A DNA stretch of 64,000 nucleotides from Syntrophus sp963665935 (GCA_963665935.1 OY762510.1:1488001-1552000), one strand, 5' to 3'; counted from the stretch's first letter, positions 42,027-51,561 are shown. Numbers and translations: made by a program. Notes: generated by a model not told the origin, from the sequence alone.

Positions 42027-43517
42027 CTATTGCCGCAGGGCGACAAAAAAGGTGGATTGCCCTCTTTTCACTAGAAGGAGGAGATTCTGTTTTGCTTCCT
42101 TCCGGGATATTTCTTTCAGATAGTCTTTTTTTGAAGCAATCTTTGCGCGATTTACCTGCAGGATCACATCCTGGGGCTGAATCCCCACATCGTCAGCCGG
42201 ACTTCCCTCGCGAACGTCGGTTACAACCACGCCCGTACGGCTGGACAACCCCAGATACTGAGCGATTTCCGGCGTAATGTCGTGGACTGCCATGCCGTAA
42301 TTATCCCGGGAGGTACCATTCCTGGCTGCCAGTTCGGTCCGGTCCGTCCGCTCCGCAACTAGGACATTTGCCTTCATCAGCCGATTGTCCCGCAGAAACT
42401 TGAGATCGATACGGTCCCCTACGTGAAAGCCGGCGATCATCATGAGCAGTTCGTGTGAGTTGTTGACTTTCTTGCCGTTGATTTCAACGATGACATCCCC
42501 GGGTTTCATCCCCGCATTATACGCCGGATCGCCTTTGAAAACTTCTGCCACCAGGGCGCCCTGCCGATCTTTCTGCTTGATCGTTCTGGCGATATCTTCC
42601 GTAATGTCCTGAACGGAAATGCCCAGCCAGCCCCGTGAAACCTTCCCCTTCGTCTTGAGATCGGAGAGGATGTTCTTGGCCATGCTGACAGGGATTGCAA
42701 ATCCGATCCCCTGCCCCTGGGCGACAATGGCGGTATTGATCCCAATGACTTTCCCTTCCATGTTGAACAGGGGACCGCCGCTGTTTCCGGGATTGATCGA
42801 CGCGTCCGTCTGGATGAAATCATCATAAGGGCCTGCGCCGATGACCCGTCCCTTGGCGCTTACGATCCCCGCGGTAACGGTCTGCTCCAACCCGAAAGGA
42901 TTGCCGATCGCCAGGACCCATTCTCCCACGCGGAGTTTATCGGAATCGCCTATTTCAACGGCGTTCAGACTGCCCGTAGGCTTTATCTTGATCAGGGCGA
43001 TGTCCGTCTTGGCATCCCTGCCGATAATTTTCGCCTCATATTCGCTGCCGTTGGAGAGTTTCACCAGAATCTTATCGGCTTTTTCCACGACATGATTATT
43101 CGTAAAGATGTACCCATCGGAACTGATGATAAAACCGGACCCCAGGCTCTTCTTCTTGAACTCGCGCTGTGGAGTATCGCCGAAAAACCGTTCAAAAAAT
43201 TCATCCCCCCAGAAATACCGTTCGAAGGGCGACTCCTGATTGCCGAAGGGTGAAGAAAAGGGCTTCGCTCCGGAGCGTACGGTCTGGGTCGTCCGGATGT
43301 TCACGACCGCGGGTTTTAATCGATCGACAAGATCGGCAAAGGAACCGGGCATTCGCGTATTGTCCGTCGAGGGGACCGCTGATGCGACCTGGACATCGGG
43401 TGCCACCGGGGCAAAGGAGGAACGCAGCACCTCCACCACGGATACGACAAAAAATGCAACGAGAAAAGCTAACAGAAACATGATGAACGTATTTCTGTTC
43501 TTACTTTCCTTTTTCAT
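42027..43517 (-). CDS. degP: Do/HtrA (DegP-like) serine protease
   Basis: Periplasmic envelope-stress protease/chaperone of 496 residues. An N-terminal hydrophobic segment (FIMFLLAFLVAFFVVSVVEV) serves as membrane anchor or signal. The triad is H142 (FTNNHVV), D172 (KTDIALIKI) and S246 (NPGNSGGPLFN). Two PDZ domains follow, at about 300-390 (GWLGISVQDI) and 410-490 (VVVTDVREGSPADDVGIQPQ). The length between trypsin motif and anchor includes a Phe-rich acidic loop (FERYFWGDEFFERFFGD), as in delta/alpha-proteobacterial DegP. Confidence 0.95.
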   Translation of the reverse strand: MKKESKNRNTFIMFLLAFLVAFFVVSVVEVLRSSFAPVAPDVQVASAVPSTDNTRMPGSFADLVDRLKPAVVNIRTTQTVRSGAKPFSSPFGNQESPFERYFWGDEFFERFFGDTPQREFKKKSLGSGFIISSDGYIFTNNHVVEKADKILVKLSNGSEYEAKIIGRDAKTDIALIKIKPTGSLNAVEIGDSDKLRVGEWVLAIGNPFGLEQTVTAGIVSAKGRVIGAGPYDDFIQTDASINPGNSGGPLFNMEGKVIGINTAIVAQGQGIGFAIPVSMAKNILSDLKTKGKVSRGWLGISVQDITEDIARTIKQKDRQGALVAEVFKGDPAYNAGMKPGDVIVEINGKKVNNSHELLMMIAGFHVGDRIDLKFLRDNRLMKANVLVAERTDRTELAARNGTSRDNYGMAVHDITPEIAQYLGLSSRTGVVVTDVREGSPADDVGIQPQDVILQVNRAKIASKKDYLKEISRKEAKQNLLLLVKRGQSTFFVALRQ

Positions 43518-43685
43518 TAAAACCTCCCGATTTTTAAAACTAATTCTTATTTTTGTACGGCTTCTCTAGCATAAATGACTTTTTGTTTCTATGATTTTGT
43601 TTTCCTGATGCCAGACATGAGACTCGAATCGGAGGAACATTCGAAATAGCAGAGGAATGAGGCGCAGGATTCTGAAAGAGAGGAG

Positions 43686-43721
43686 AAATCCCGCCCTTGC
43701 TGATAACAGAAGGGCGGGATT
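43686..43721 (-). terminator. Terminator of the ilv operon
   Basis: A perfect 12-bp stem AATCCCGCCCTT / AAGGGCGGGATT (43687-43698 and 43710-43721) with an 11-nt loop, about 50 bp after the ilvD stop. The U-tract is short (TTTCT), so termination may be moderate. Confidence 0.75.
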
Positions 43722-43769
43722 TGGCAGGAACACATACTTCAATGGCCGGATTTCACCTGATGATTGGCG

Positions 43770-45431
43770 TCAATCCTTGAAAATGGCGCCCGTGCTGGCT
43801 GAAGTGACGAGGCGGGCATAGCGGGCCAGATAGCCGCTCAGGGCCGGCTGCGGTTTGGGCTGCCATTCCTGCTTCCTCCGCTTCAGCTCCTCTTCGTCGA
43901 CCTTCAGGATCAGAGTCCTTTCCGGGATGTTGATGGCGATGCGGTCTCCTTCCTTGACGAGGGAAATGGGACCGCCTTCCGCTGCTTCCGGGGAAATATG
44001 TCCAATCGCTGCACCGCGGGTGCCGCCACTGAAGCGGCCGTCGGTCAGCAGGGAAACGGAGCTGTCCAGACCCATGCCGGCGATGGCCGAGGTGGGACTC
44101 AGCATTTCCCGCATTCCCGGACCGCCCTTCGGACCTTCGTAGCGAATGATCACGATGTCCCCCGGAACGATTTTACCTCCCAGGATCGCGGCAATCGCCT
44201 CATCCTCGGAATCGAATACCCGGGCGGTGCCCTCGTTGACCATCATTTCAGGCAGGACTCCGGACTGCTTGACCACGGCGCCGTCGGGGGCGAGGTTGCC
44301 TCGGAGAATGGCGATGCCGCCTTCCTGGCGATAGGCGCGGTTCAGCGGGCGGATCACTTCTTCATTGAGGACGCGGGCCTTTGCCAGGTTTTCACCGACC
44401 GTCTTCCCCGATACCGTCAGGGCCGTTTCGTCGATCACGCCAAGCTCCCGGATGACCTTCATGACGGCCTGGATCCCGCCGGCGGCGTCCAGTTCCTCGA
44501 TATGGTGGGGACCGGCCGGGCTGAGGTGGCACAGGTTCGGCGTTTTGGCACTGATGCTGTTGAAGAGGTCCAGATCCAGGGTAATCCCGGCTTCATGCGC
44601 AATGGCGGGGATGTGCAGCACGGTGTTGGTCGAGCAGCCCAGGGCCATGTCCACGGCAAGGGCATTCTGAAAGGCGCTGAGCGTAGCGATGTCCCGGGGA
44701 CGGATGTCCTTGCTGACCAGTTCCATAATCTTGATCCCGGCCTCCTTGGCCAGACGCCGCCGGGCGGCAAAAACCGCGGGGATCGTCCCGTTGCCCGGCA
44801 GTCCCAATCCGAGTGCTTCCGTGACACAGTTCATGGAGTTTGCCGTGTACATGCCCGAGCAGGAACCGCATCCCGGACAGGCGCAATCTTCCAGGGCGTT
44901 GAGTTCCTCTTCCGTCATTTTGCCCGCCTTGACCGCACCGACCCCTTCAAAGACGCTGATGAGGTCCACGGCCCTGCCTTCATGGCGTCCGGCCAGCATG
45001 GGGCCGCCGCTGATGAAGATGGACGGGATATTGAGGCGCAGGGCGGCCATCAGCATTCCGGGAATGATCTTGTCACAGTTGGGCACGAGGACCAGGCCGT
45101 CAAAGGGATGGGCCATGACCATGGCTTCCGTGGAATCGGCAATCAGCTCCCGGCTCGCCAGGGAATATTTCATTCCCAGGTGGCCCATGGCGATGCCGTC
45201 GCAGATCCCGATGGCGGGAAACTCGACGGGTGTTCCGCCGGCCAGGCGAATCCCCGCTTTGACATCTTCCACGATCCGGTCCAGATGGATGTGGCCGGGG
45301 ATGATTTCATTGGCGGCATTGACTACGCCGATGAGGGGGCGTTGAATCTCTTCGTCGGTATATCCCATGGCCTTGAAGAGGGAACGGTGTGGCGCCTTTT
45401 CAAGACCCTTTTTCATGATATCACTGCGCAT
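43770..45431 (-). CDS. ilvD: Dihydroxy-acid dehydratase
   Basis: Fe-S dehydratase, third common step of valine/isoleucine synthesis. From the ATG at 45431 the product is 553 residues, beginning MRSDIMKKGLEKAPHRSLFK; the ribosome site AAGGAGAG supports this start over the open frame to 45488. Cluster-ligand Cys lie in LVPNCDKIIPGML and CACPGCGSCSGMYTANSMNC. It is the last gene of the ilv operon and is separated from ilvC by an intrinsic-terminator-like hairpin. Confidence 0.96.
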   Translation of the reverse strand: MRSDIMKKGLEKAPHRSLFKAMGYTDEEIQRPLIGVVNAANEIIPGHIHLDRIVEDVKAGIRLAGGTPVEFPAIGICDGIAMGHLGMKYSLASRELIADSTEAMVMAHPFDGLVLVPNCDKIIPGMLMAALRLNIPSIFISGGPMLAGRHEGRAVDLISVFEGVGAVKAGKMTEEELNALEDCACPGCGSCSGMYTANSMNCVTEALGLGLPGNGTIPAVFAARRRLAKEAGIKIMELVSKDIRPRDIATLSAFQNALAVDMALGCSTNTVLHIPAIAHEAGITLDLDLFNSISAKTPNLCHLSPAGPHHIEELDAAGGIQAVMKVIRELGVIDETALTVSGKTVGENLAKARVLNEEVIRPLNRAYRQEGGIAILRGNLAPDGAVVKQSGVLPEMMVNEGTARVFDSEDEAIAAILGGKIVPGDIVIIRYEGPKGGPGMREMLSPTSAIAGMGLDSSVSLLTDGRFSGGTRGAAIGHISPEAAEGGPISLVKEGDRIAINIPERTLILKVDEEELKRRKQEWQPKPQPALSGYLARYARLVTSASTGAIFKD

Positions 45432-45461
45432 GAATCTCTCCTTCCGGGAAGGATCTCCCTG

Positions 45462-45503
45462 AAAAAAGGGGATTAACCCGCTGGTCAAGACCGGTTAATC
45501 CCC
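45462..45503 (-). terminator. Intrinsic terminator-like hairpin between ilvC and ilvD
   Basis: An 11-bp perfect stem GGGGATTAACC / GGTTAATCCCC (45468-45478 and 45493-45503) with a 14-nt loop; on the minus strand it is followed by TTTTTT. It sits 37 bp before the ilvD start, so it should reduce read-through from ilvC into ilvD. Confidence 0.72.
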
Positions 45504-45573
45504 TGCATAAACAGTTACAACTTAACTTGGAATCCCCATCCCTTTTGCCGTTCTGTTTCCGAATGAGGGAATG

Positions 45574-46620
45574 CTATTTCTTCCGCCGTTCCGGCCGCAA
45601 ATCGCGCACAGCGGCTCCGGCCTTCCACATCTCGCTGTTGTGGATGACTTCCAGTTCTTTCTGGAGCTTATCCCGGTAATTCGGATCTTTGCTGGCGTCG
45701 AGGACGATCTGGGTTTCCTTGCCGGTCTTCACGCTTTCATAAAGGGAATTGAACACGGGGGCGACGGCATCCCGGAAGCGATCCTTCCAATCCAGGGCAC
45801 CTCGCTGGGCGGTGATGCTGCAGTTGGCATACATCCAGTCCATGCCGTTTTCCGCCACCAGACGGATGAGGCTCTGAGTGAGTTCCTCAACGGTTTCGTT
45901 GAAGGCCTCGCTGGGGGTGTGGCCGTTTTTGCGCAGGACGTTGTACTGGGCCTCCATGACTCCCGCCAGACAACCCATCAGCACGCCCCGCTCGCCGGTG
46001 AGATCGCTGTACACTTCCTGTTCAAAGGTGGTGGGGAAGAGGTAACCGGAACCAATGGCAATTCCCACCGCCAGGGTCCGCTCCAGAGCCTTCCCCGTTG
46101 CATCCTGAAAAACCCCATAGCTGGAATTGATGCCGCTGCCATCGAGGAAATTCGTCCGCACGGTGCGGCCGGAGCCCTTGGGGGCCACCAGGATGACATC
46201 GATATCCGCCGGAGGAATCACCCCGGTCTGCTCTTTGTAAACGATGGAAAAACCATGGGAAAAATAAAGGGCGTTGCCCGGCTGCAGGCACTCCTTCATG
46301 ACCGGCCACATCTCCTTCTGGCCGGCGTCGGAGAGCAGATACTGAATAATGGTAGCCCGCTTTGCCGCCTCTTCGGGAGAAAAGAGGGTCTCGCCCGGAA
46401 CAAAGCCATCGGCAACCGCCTGATCCCACGCATAGGGACCCTCGCCGACGATAACTTTAATGCCGTTGTCACGCATGTTCAGAGACTGTCCCCGCCCCTG
46501 AATGCCGTAACCTACAACGGCAACCACTTCATTTTTCAGCACCTGCCGCGCCTTTTCCAATGTGAATTCTTCTGCTGTGATAACCTCTTCCACGACGCCG
46601 CCGAAATCAATTTTTGCCAT
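45574..46620 (-). CDS. ilvC: Ketol-acid reductoisomerase
   Basis: NADPH- and Mg2+-dependent isomeroreductase, second common step of branched-chain amino-acid synthesis, 348 residues. The Rossmann motif is VVGYGIQGRGQSLNMRDNG; the metal site lies in EVYSDLTGERGVLMGCLAG and a Glu-rich helix follows. The GYGIQGRGQ variant, in place of GYGSQGHAH, resembles the fungal/Bacteroides-type enzymes. It lies between ilvN and ilvD in the operon. Confidence 0.94.
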   Translation of the reverse strand: MAKIDFGGVVEEVITAEEFTLEKARQVLKNEVVAVVGYGIQGRGQSLNMRDNGIKVIVGEGPYAWDQAVADGFVPGETLFSPEEAAKRATIIQYLLSDAGQKEMWPVMKECLQPGNALYFSHGFSIVYKEQTGVIPPADIDVILVAPKGSGRTVRTNFLDGSGINSSYGVFQDATGKALERTLAVGIAIGSGYLFPTTFEQEVYSDLTGERGVLMGCLAGVMEAQYNVLRKNGHTPSEAFNETVEELTQSLIRLVAENGMDWMYANCSITAQRGALDWKDRFRDAVAPVFNSLYESVKTGKETQIVLDASKDPNYRDKLQKELEVIHNSEMWKAGAAVRDLRPERRKK

Positions 46621-46683
46621 AAATAGCCTCCTGATATCTTAAACCCGAGATTTTTTTATTGTTCCTCGAAACCTGTATAAGAC

Positions 46684-46710
46684 ATAGGGGCAATGATTTA
46701 TTGCCCCTAT
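46684..46710. repeat. Hairpin between ilvN and ilvC
   Basis: A perfect 11-bp inverted repeat ATAGGGGCAAT / ATTGCCCCTAT with a 5-nt loop, in the 154-bp ilvN-ilvC spacer. It has no U-tract on the minus strand, so an mRNA-processing or stability role is more likely than termination. Confidence 0.6.
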
Positions 46711-46774
46711 GCGAAGAAACGATCCTTTATACCCTGCAAAGGCAAGGACAGGCTTCCCTTCTATGCGTCCATCC

Positions 46775-47248
46775 CTAAAGCGTTATGCTGCCCGTCCTGG
46801 CGAAATCATCGATCCCCAGAAGCTCCAGGGCTGCCAAGGCATTGTCCATATCTTCCTTGCTGCCTGTCAGTTCCAGAACGCCATACCCAGCGCCGGTTTC
46901 TATCACTTCTCCCTTATATCTGTCAACGATTTCCATGATTTTGTCCTGGTTCTCTCCCATCATCGGCATGCGGATCATCAACATCTCGCGCAGGGGAAGG
47001 TCGAGACTGGTCAGATCGGTGACCTGATGAACATCGACGAGGCGGTTGAGCTGCTTTTCTATTTTGATGATCGTGTCCTGATCCCCATGTGTCGTAATGA
47101 GGATCTTCGTGATCCGGGGATCTCTAGTCACATTAGCCGTGATGCTGTCGATATTGAAGCCGCGACCGCTGAAGGTGCCGGCGATGCGGGCCAGCACATC
47201 GGGTTTGTTGCTTGCCAGGATTGAGATGACGCTTTCCTTGATGTCCAT
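46775..47248 (-). CDS. ilvN: Acetohydroxyacid synthase small subunit (copy 1)
   Basis: Regulatory subunit of 157 residues with an N-terminal ACT domain (SVISILASNKPDVLARIAGT, FSGRGFNIDSI) and the ILVN C-terminal domain. It would confer valine sensitivity on the adjacent large subunit. It is shorter than, and only distantly similar to, the second small subunit at 49071-49571. Confidence 0.92.
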   Translation of the reverse strand: MDIKESVISILASNKPDVLARIAGTFSGRGFNIDSITANVTRDPRITKILITTHGDQDTIIKIEKQLNRLVDVHQVTDLTSLDLPLREMLMIRMPMMGENQDKIMEIVDRYKGEVIETGAGYGVLELTGSKEDMDNALAALELLGIDDFARTGSITL

Positions 47249-47294
47249 TTTTTTCAGTTAACCTTTCTCTTGATGAAGTGCACGGGCGAATGAC

Positions 47295-49001
47295 CTAATC
47301 GGCATCTCTCCGCAGATTTCCCAGCTTCATATCCGTCAGTGCAGCGCCCGGACTGACCATGGGGTATACCTGCTCTTCCGGTTCCACATGAAAATCCATC
47401 ATGACGGCCCCCGGTGTTTCAAGACCTTTGCGCAGCACGTCTTCCACTTCCTCCGGTTTTGTGGCCCTCAACCCGACGGCGCCGAAGGCCTCGGCAAGCT
47501 TCACAAAATCCAGGGCCTGCTTCATGTGTGTCTGGGAGTAACGCTTTCCGTAGAACATGTCCTGCCACTGCCGGACCATGCCGAGAAAGCCGTTATTCAG
47601 GATGACGACCTTGACGGGCAGATCGTAATACACGGCGGTGGCCAGTTCCTGGATGTTCATCTGGATGCTTCCGTCTCCGGCAACGTCTACGACCGTGCGG
47701 TCCGGAAAGGCCACCTGAGCGCCGATAGCCGCAGGAAGACCGAACCCCATCGTTCCCAGGCCGCCGGAAGAGATGAAGGTATCGGGGTGATCAAAATGGT
47801 AGAACTGGGCGGCCCACATCTGATTCTGACCGACTTCCGTCGTGATGATCGCTTCGCCCTTGGTCAGCTCGTATAGCTTTTCGATGACATACTGCGGTTT
47901 GATCTTTTCGCTGCGGCAATAACCCAGTGGAACCGCCTGCTTCCATTTTTCAATCTGATCCAGCCAGTCGCGGGTCTGGTCTTCGGAGAGAAGAACCTGT
48001 CCCCCGGTCATCGTGTTGATGCGCTGCAGGGCTTCCCGGCAGTCGCTGATGATGGAGACATGAGCCTTGACAATTTTATTGATCGAAACGGGGTCGATGT
48101 CGATGTGGATAATTTTGGCGTTCGGTGCAAATTCGGCCACCTTGGAGGTGACCCGATCATCGAAGCGCACGCCCACGGCAATGAGCAGATCGCTGTGACT
48201 GACGGCCATATTCGCATAATAAGTGCCATGCATGCCCAGCATGCCCAGCCAGCGGGGATCGGTTCCCGGAAAGGCCCCCAGCCCCATGAGCGAGCCCGTC
48301 ACCGGCGCATGGACGGCATCGACAAAAGTCCGCAGTTCAGAAATGGCCTTACCCCGCAGGACCCCGCCGCCGATGAAGATGACGGGTTTGCGGGAGGCCT
48401 TGATCAGACTCAGGGCTTCGGCACAGGCCGCATCAATATTTTCCGCGGGCGGTTCCGCGGGCAGGTTGATAACCATGGAAACCGCTTCTTCTTCCATCAT
48501 CGCCTGAAGGATGTCCTTGGGAATATCAACCAGCACGGGACCGGGGCGTCCGCTCTGGGCGATATGGAAGGCCTCGCGGATGTTGCGGCCCAAATCTTCA
48601 ACCTTCCGGACCAGAAAATTATGCTTGGTGCAGGGGCGGGTAATGCCGGTAATGTCCACTTCCTGGAAGGCGTCCTTGCCGATCATGTGCGTGGCAACCT
48701 GCCCCGTCAGGATGACCACCGGGATGGAATCCGCATAGGCATTGGCGATGCCCGTCACGGTATTGGTGGCGCCGGGACCGGAGGTGACTAGGCAGACTCC
48801 CGTTTTGCCGGTCGCGCGGGCATAACCGTCCGCGGCATGGACGGCGCCCTGTTCATGGCGGACCAGGTAATGTTTAATCCCTTCCTGCCGGAACATTTCA
48901 TCGTAGAGATCAATGACGGACCCACCGGGATACCCGAAGATGGTGTCCACGCCTTCCGCGTACAAGGCTTTGAATAGGATTTGCGATCCAGTAAGCTTCA
49001 C
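47295..49001 (-). CDS. ilvB: Acetohydroxyacid synthase large subunit (copy 1)
   Basis: ThDP-dependent catalytic subunit of 568 residues condensing pyruvate with pyruvate or 2-ketobutyrate. The Glu that activates ThDP is in YLVRHEQGAVHAADGYAR; the ThDP/Mg site is GDGSIQMNIQELATAVYYDL with NNGFLGMVRQWQ. The FAD region is the middle domain. It pairs with the small subunit 46 bp downstream. It is a paralogue of the copy at 49657-51327. Confidence 0.96.
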   Translation of the reverse strand: MKLTGSQILFKALYAEGVDTIFGYPGGSVIDLYDEMFRQEGIKHYLVRHEQGAVHAADGYARATGKTGVCLVTSGPGATNTVTGIANAYADSIPVVILTGQVATHMIGKDAFQEVDITGITRPCTKHNFLVRKVEDLGRNIREAFHIAQSGRPGPVLVDIPKDILQAMMEEEAVSMVINLPAEPPAENIDAACAEALSLIKASRKPVIFIGGGVLRGKAISELRTFVDAVHAPVTGSLMGLGAFPGTDPRWLGMLGMHGTYYANMAVSHSDLLIAVGVRFDDRVTSKVAEFAPNAKIIHIDIDPVSINKIVKAHVSIISDCREALQRINTMTGGQVLLSEDQTRDWLDQIEKWKQAVPLGYCRSEKIKPQYVIEKLYELTKGEAIITTEVGQNQMWAAQFYHFDHPDTFISSGGLGTMGFGLPAAIGAQVAFPDRTVVDVAGDGSIQMNIQELATAVYYDLPVKVVILNNGFLGMVRQWQDMFYGKRYSQTHMKQALDFVKLAEAFGAVGLRATKPEEVEDVLRKGLETPGAVMMDFHVEPEEQVYPMVSPGAALTDMKLGNLRRDAD

Positions 49002-49070
49002 AAAAATACCCCCTTACATGCTTGAAATTCTTAAACTGCTTTTTTAATCCTTTTAAATAGAGACGTCCGA

Positions 49071-49571
49071 TTATGCCGGATTATTTTTGGGATCTCGCGG
49101 AAGGGAGATGGGACCCGTCCGGTTCATGATTTCGACATCGAAGGTCTGAAAGTATTGAAAAACCGCATCATTTTCAGAAGGATCGCCCGAGGTCTCGATA
49201 ATGTAATAATCCGGCCGCATGGCCACGATCCGGCAGCCAAAGGTGTTCACCGCCTGGAGTACCTCTCCGTGGCGCTCGGGCGTAATCTTCAAACCGAGCA
49301 GCATCATTTCCCTCTTGATAAATCGTTCGCCTGTATAGTCCAGGACATCCACAACATCAACCAATTTATCGAGCTGCTTCTTGATCTTTTCCGTGAAATC
49401 CGTATCGGCACTGCTGGTTAAGGTGATCCGTGAGATCTCCGGATTTGTCGTCGGTGCCACACAGAGGGTCTTGATATTGTACCCCCGCCCGCTGAACACG
49501 CCTGCAACCCGCGAGAGCACCCCCGGTTCATTATTAACCAGAATCGTAATGGTGTGTTCTTCAATGCTCAT
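49071..49571 (-). CDS. ilvN: Acetohydroxyacid synthase small subunit (copy 2)
   Basis: Regulatory subunit of 166 residues with an ACT domain (ITILVNNEPGVLSRVAGVFS, GRGYNIKTLCVAPTTNPEIS) and a typical IlvH-like C-terminal domain (RMRP..YYIIETSGDPSEND region). It lies 85 bp after the first large subunit gene of the operon and is the closer match to the housekeeping IlvH/IlvN type. Confidence 0.94.
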   Translation of the reverse strand: MSIEEHTITILVNNEPGVLSRVAGVFSGRGYNIKTLCVAPTTNPEISRITLTSSADTDFTEKIKKQLDKLVDVVDVLDYTGERFIKREMMLLGLKITPERHGEVLQAVNTFGCRIVAMRPDYYIIETSGDPSENDAVFQYFQTFDVEIMNRTGPISLPRDPKNNPA

Positions 49572-49656
49572 GATCTGTTTCTCTCCTCTATAAAATATCC
49601 TTCCCGGACCTGGCCCTGTTACGACTTCGCTTTCAGGAGAACCGGGACTCCTGTGT

Positions 49657-51327
49657 TCAGTCGATGCTGTGAATCATCTCGATATTCGGTTTTCCGGGAG
49701 GAATGATGGGAAAGACGTAATCATTCTCATCCACCATCACCTCCAGCATATAGGGACCCTCTGTACTTGCGAGGGCGGCCAGGGCCGCTTCGGGATTCTC
49801 GTCCACGGAAATTCTGCTCGCCGGGATGCCGAAACCTTTTGCCACGGTCACCAGATCCACCTGATTGCCCAGCTCCACGGTGCTGAAACGGCCCTCGTAA
49901 AGCAGATCCTGGAGCTGGCGGACCATCCCCAGGTGGTAGTTGTTGAGGACCACGATCTTGACCGGGATGTTGTAATAACTCAGGGTGGCCAGCTCCTGGA
50001 TGTTCATGTAAAAGCCGCCGTCTCCGCAGATGGCCACAACGGCCTTCTCCGGCATGGCGATCTTGGCGCCGATTGCCGCCGGAACGCTGAATCCCATCGT
50101 CCCCATGCCGCCGCTGGTGATGAGGCTGCGCGGGGTGCGGGCCTTCCAGGTACGCAGGGTCCATATCTGGTTCAAACCCACGTCGGAGACCGCGATGGAT
50201 TCCCTGGGCATGGCCTCCTGAACGAGACTGATCAGATTTCCGGCCTTTCCGCAACCCTTGTAGGGTAGGCAATACTCTTTCGCTTCCCGTTCCTGCTGAA
50301 TGCGCTGCAGCCAGGGCGTTCTTTCCTTTGGTTCCACAAGGTCCAGCAGAGCCGAAATCGTTTCCCGGATATCGCCGACAAAGGGGAGGGCAACCTTGAC
50401 GTTTTTACCGATCGATGTCGGATCAATGTCAATCTGGGCGATGGTGGCCAGGGGTGCGAATTCGTCAATCAGGGACGTGCTGCGATCGGAGAACCGCATG
50501 CCGACCGCAAGAAGAAAATCGGACTGGTGCACGGCGCTGTTGGCCAGTTCGTTGCCATGGGTGCCGATAAACCCCAGATCGTAGCCATTGCCGGAGGTGA
50601 CCGAACCCACGCCCATCATCGTGGTTGTGAAGGGAATCCCTCCTCTTTCGATCAGCGCGCGCATCAGCTCGCAGGCGTTGCCCAACTTCACGCCGCCACC
50701 CATGATGATCACAGGGCGTTCGCTCATATTCAGCGCCCGGGCAATTTTTTCCAACTGGTCCAAATTTGACGGAACTTTATCCCCCGGGGCCGCGGAACTA
50801 TCCTGCGGAGGTTCTGCTTTTTTGCACCGGGCAGCGAGGATGTCTCTGGGCATGTCGACCAGCACCGGTCCCGGTCGGCCGGAGCGCGCCAGATGAAAGG
50901 CCTGGCGCAGGGTCGAGGCTAGATTGTTCACGTCGTGAACCAGGTAGCTGTGTTTGGTGATCGGCAGGGTAATCCCCATGATGTCCGTTTCCTGAAAGGC
51001 ATCCCGCCCAATCAGGCTGGTGTTGACCTGACAGGTCAGGGCAACGATCGGTGACGAATCCATAAAGGCGGTTGCGATACCGGTCACCAGATTGGTCGCG
51101 CCTGGTCCTGAGGTGGATAGACAGACCCCCACTTTACCGCTGGCGCGGGCATAACCATCCGCAGCGTGAGCGGCTGCCTGTTCGTGCCTCGTCAGGTAAT
51201 GGCGGATGGGACTGCCCAGGAGACGGTCATGAAGCGGCAGCGAGTTGCCCCCGGGATAGCCGAAGATGTCTTCTACCCCTTCTTCCTGGAGGACTTGTAA
51301 GACGATGTCTGCACCGATGGTTTCCAT
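49657..51327 (-). CDS. ilvB: Acetohydroxyacid synthase large subunit (copy 2, promoter-proximal)
   Basis: ThDP enzyme of 556 residues, the first structural gene of the operon. The ThDP-activating Glu is in YLTRHEQAAAHAADGYAR, and the cofactor motif is GDGGFYMNIQELATLSYYNI with NNYHLGMVRQLQ. It shares the same domain order as copy 1 but differs throughout, so this is an old duplication or a different subfamily and not a recent copy. It is preceded by the leader peptide and attenuator. Confidence 0.95.
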   Translation of the reverse strand: METIGADIVLQVLQEEGVEDIFGYPGGNSLPLHDRLLGSPIRHYLTRHEQAAAHAADGYARASGKVGVCLSTSGPGATNLVTGIATAFMDSSPIVALTCQVNTSLIGRDAFQETDIMGITLPITKHSYLVHDVNNLASTLRQAFHLARSGRPGPVLVDMPRDILAARCKKAEPPQDSSAAPGDKVPSNLDQLEKIARALNMSERPVIIMGGGVKLGNACELMRALIERGGIPFTTTMMGVGSVTSGNGYDLGFIGTHGNELANSAVHQSDFLLAVGMRFSDRSTSLIDEFAPLATIAQIDIDPTSIGKNVKVALPFVGDIRETISALLDLVEPKERTPWLQRIQQEREAKEYCLPYKGCGKAGNLISLVQEAMPRESIAVSDVGLNQIWTLRTWKARTPRSLITSGGMGTMGFSVPAAIGAKIAMPEKAVVAICGDGGFYMNIQELATLSYYNIPVKIVVLNNYHLGMVRQLQDLLYEGRFSTVELGNQVDLVTVAKGFGIPASRISVDENPEAALAALASTEGPYMLEVMVDENDYVFPIIPPGKPNIEMIHSID

Positions 51328-51461
51328 GATTATTTGTTATACTCCTTTCATCCTTGGTAACAGCTTCCCTGACCGGACCCGAATTGGGAGGCTCCCCACG
51401 GGTTGTTGAGGGGAAGCAGAACTTTTATTTGTTTTTTGGGGTATTGCGGCGTTCGGAAAAC

Positions 51462-51496
51462 AAAAGAGCCGCATTTTTATGCAATGCGGCTCTTTT
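51462..51496 (-). terminator. Attenuator terminator (3:4 hairpin) of the ilv leader
   Basis: A perfect 13-bp stem AAAAGAGCCGCAT / ATGCGGCTCTTTT (51462-51474 and 51484-51496) with a 9-nt loop. On the minus strand the run TTTTGTTTT follows. It is in the 5' leader, 135 bp before ilvB, not at an operon end. Confidence 0.85.
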
Positions 51497-51506
51497 CCAA
51501 ATAAGA

Positions 51507-51541
51507 AGAGCCACAGATCCTGTTCAGGGGCCTGCGGCTCT
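51507..51541 (-). promoter_or_regulatory. Attenuator pause hairpin (1:2) of the ilv leader
   Basis: Arms CTGCGGCTCT (51532-51541) and AGAGCCACAG (51507-51516) pair over 10 bp with one G-U. The 3' arm (minus-strand TGTGGCTCTT) can instead pair with the 5' arm of the downstream terminator (AAGAGCCGCA), which would prevent terminator formation. It begins 21 nt after the leader peptide stop. Confidence 0.75.
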
Positions 51542-51561
51542 CAGTTCCTTATTTTAATTTG

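Noticed and set aside
43998..45476. 492-codon plus-strand frame opposite ilvD
   Set aside because: Antisense frame created by the codon bias of ilvD; no recognisable domains and no independent ribosome site.
45571..46626. 351-codon plus-strand frame opposite ilvC
   Set aside because: Mirrors the ilvC gene exactly; ilvC has full family motifs, so the antisense frame is a by-product.
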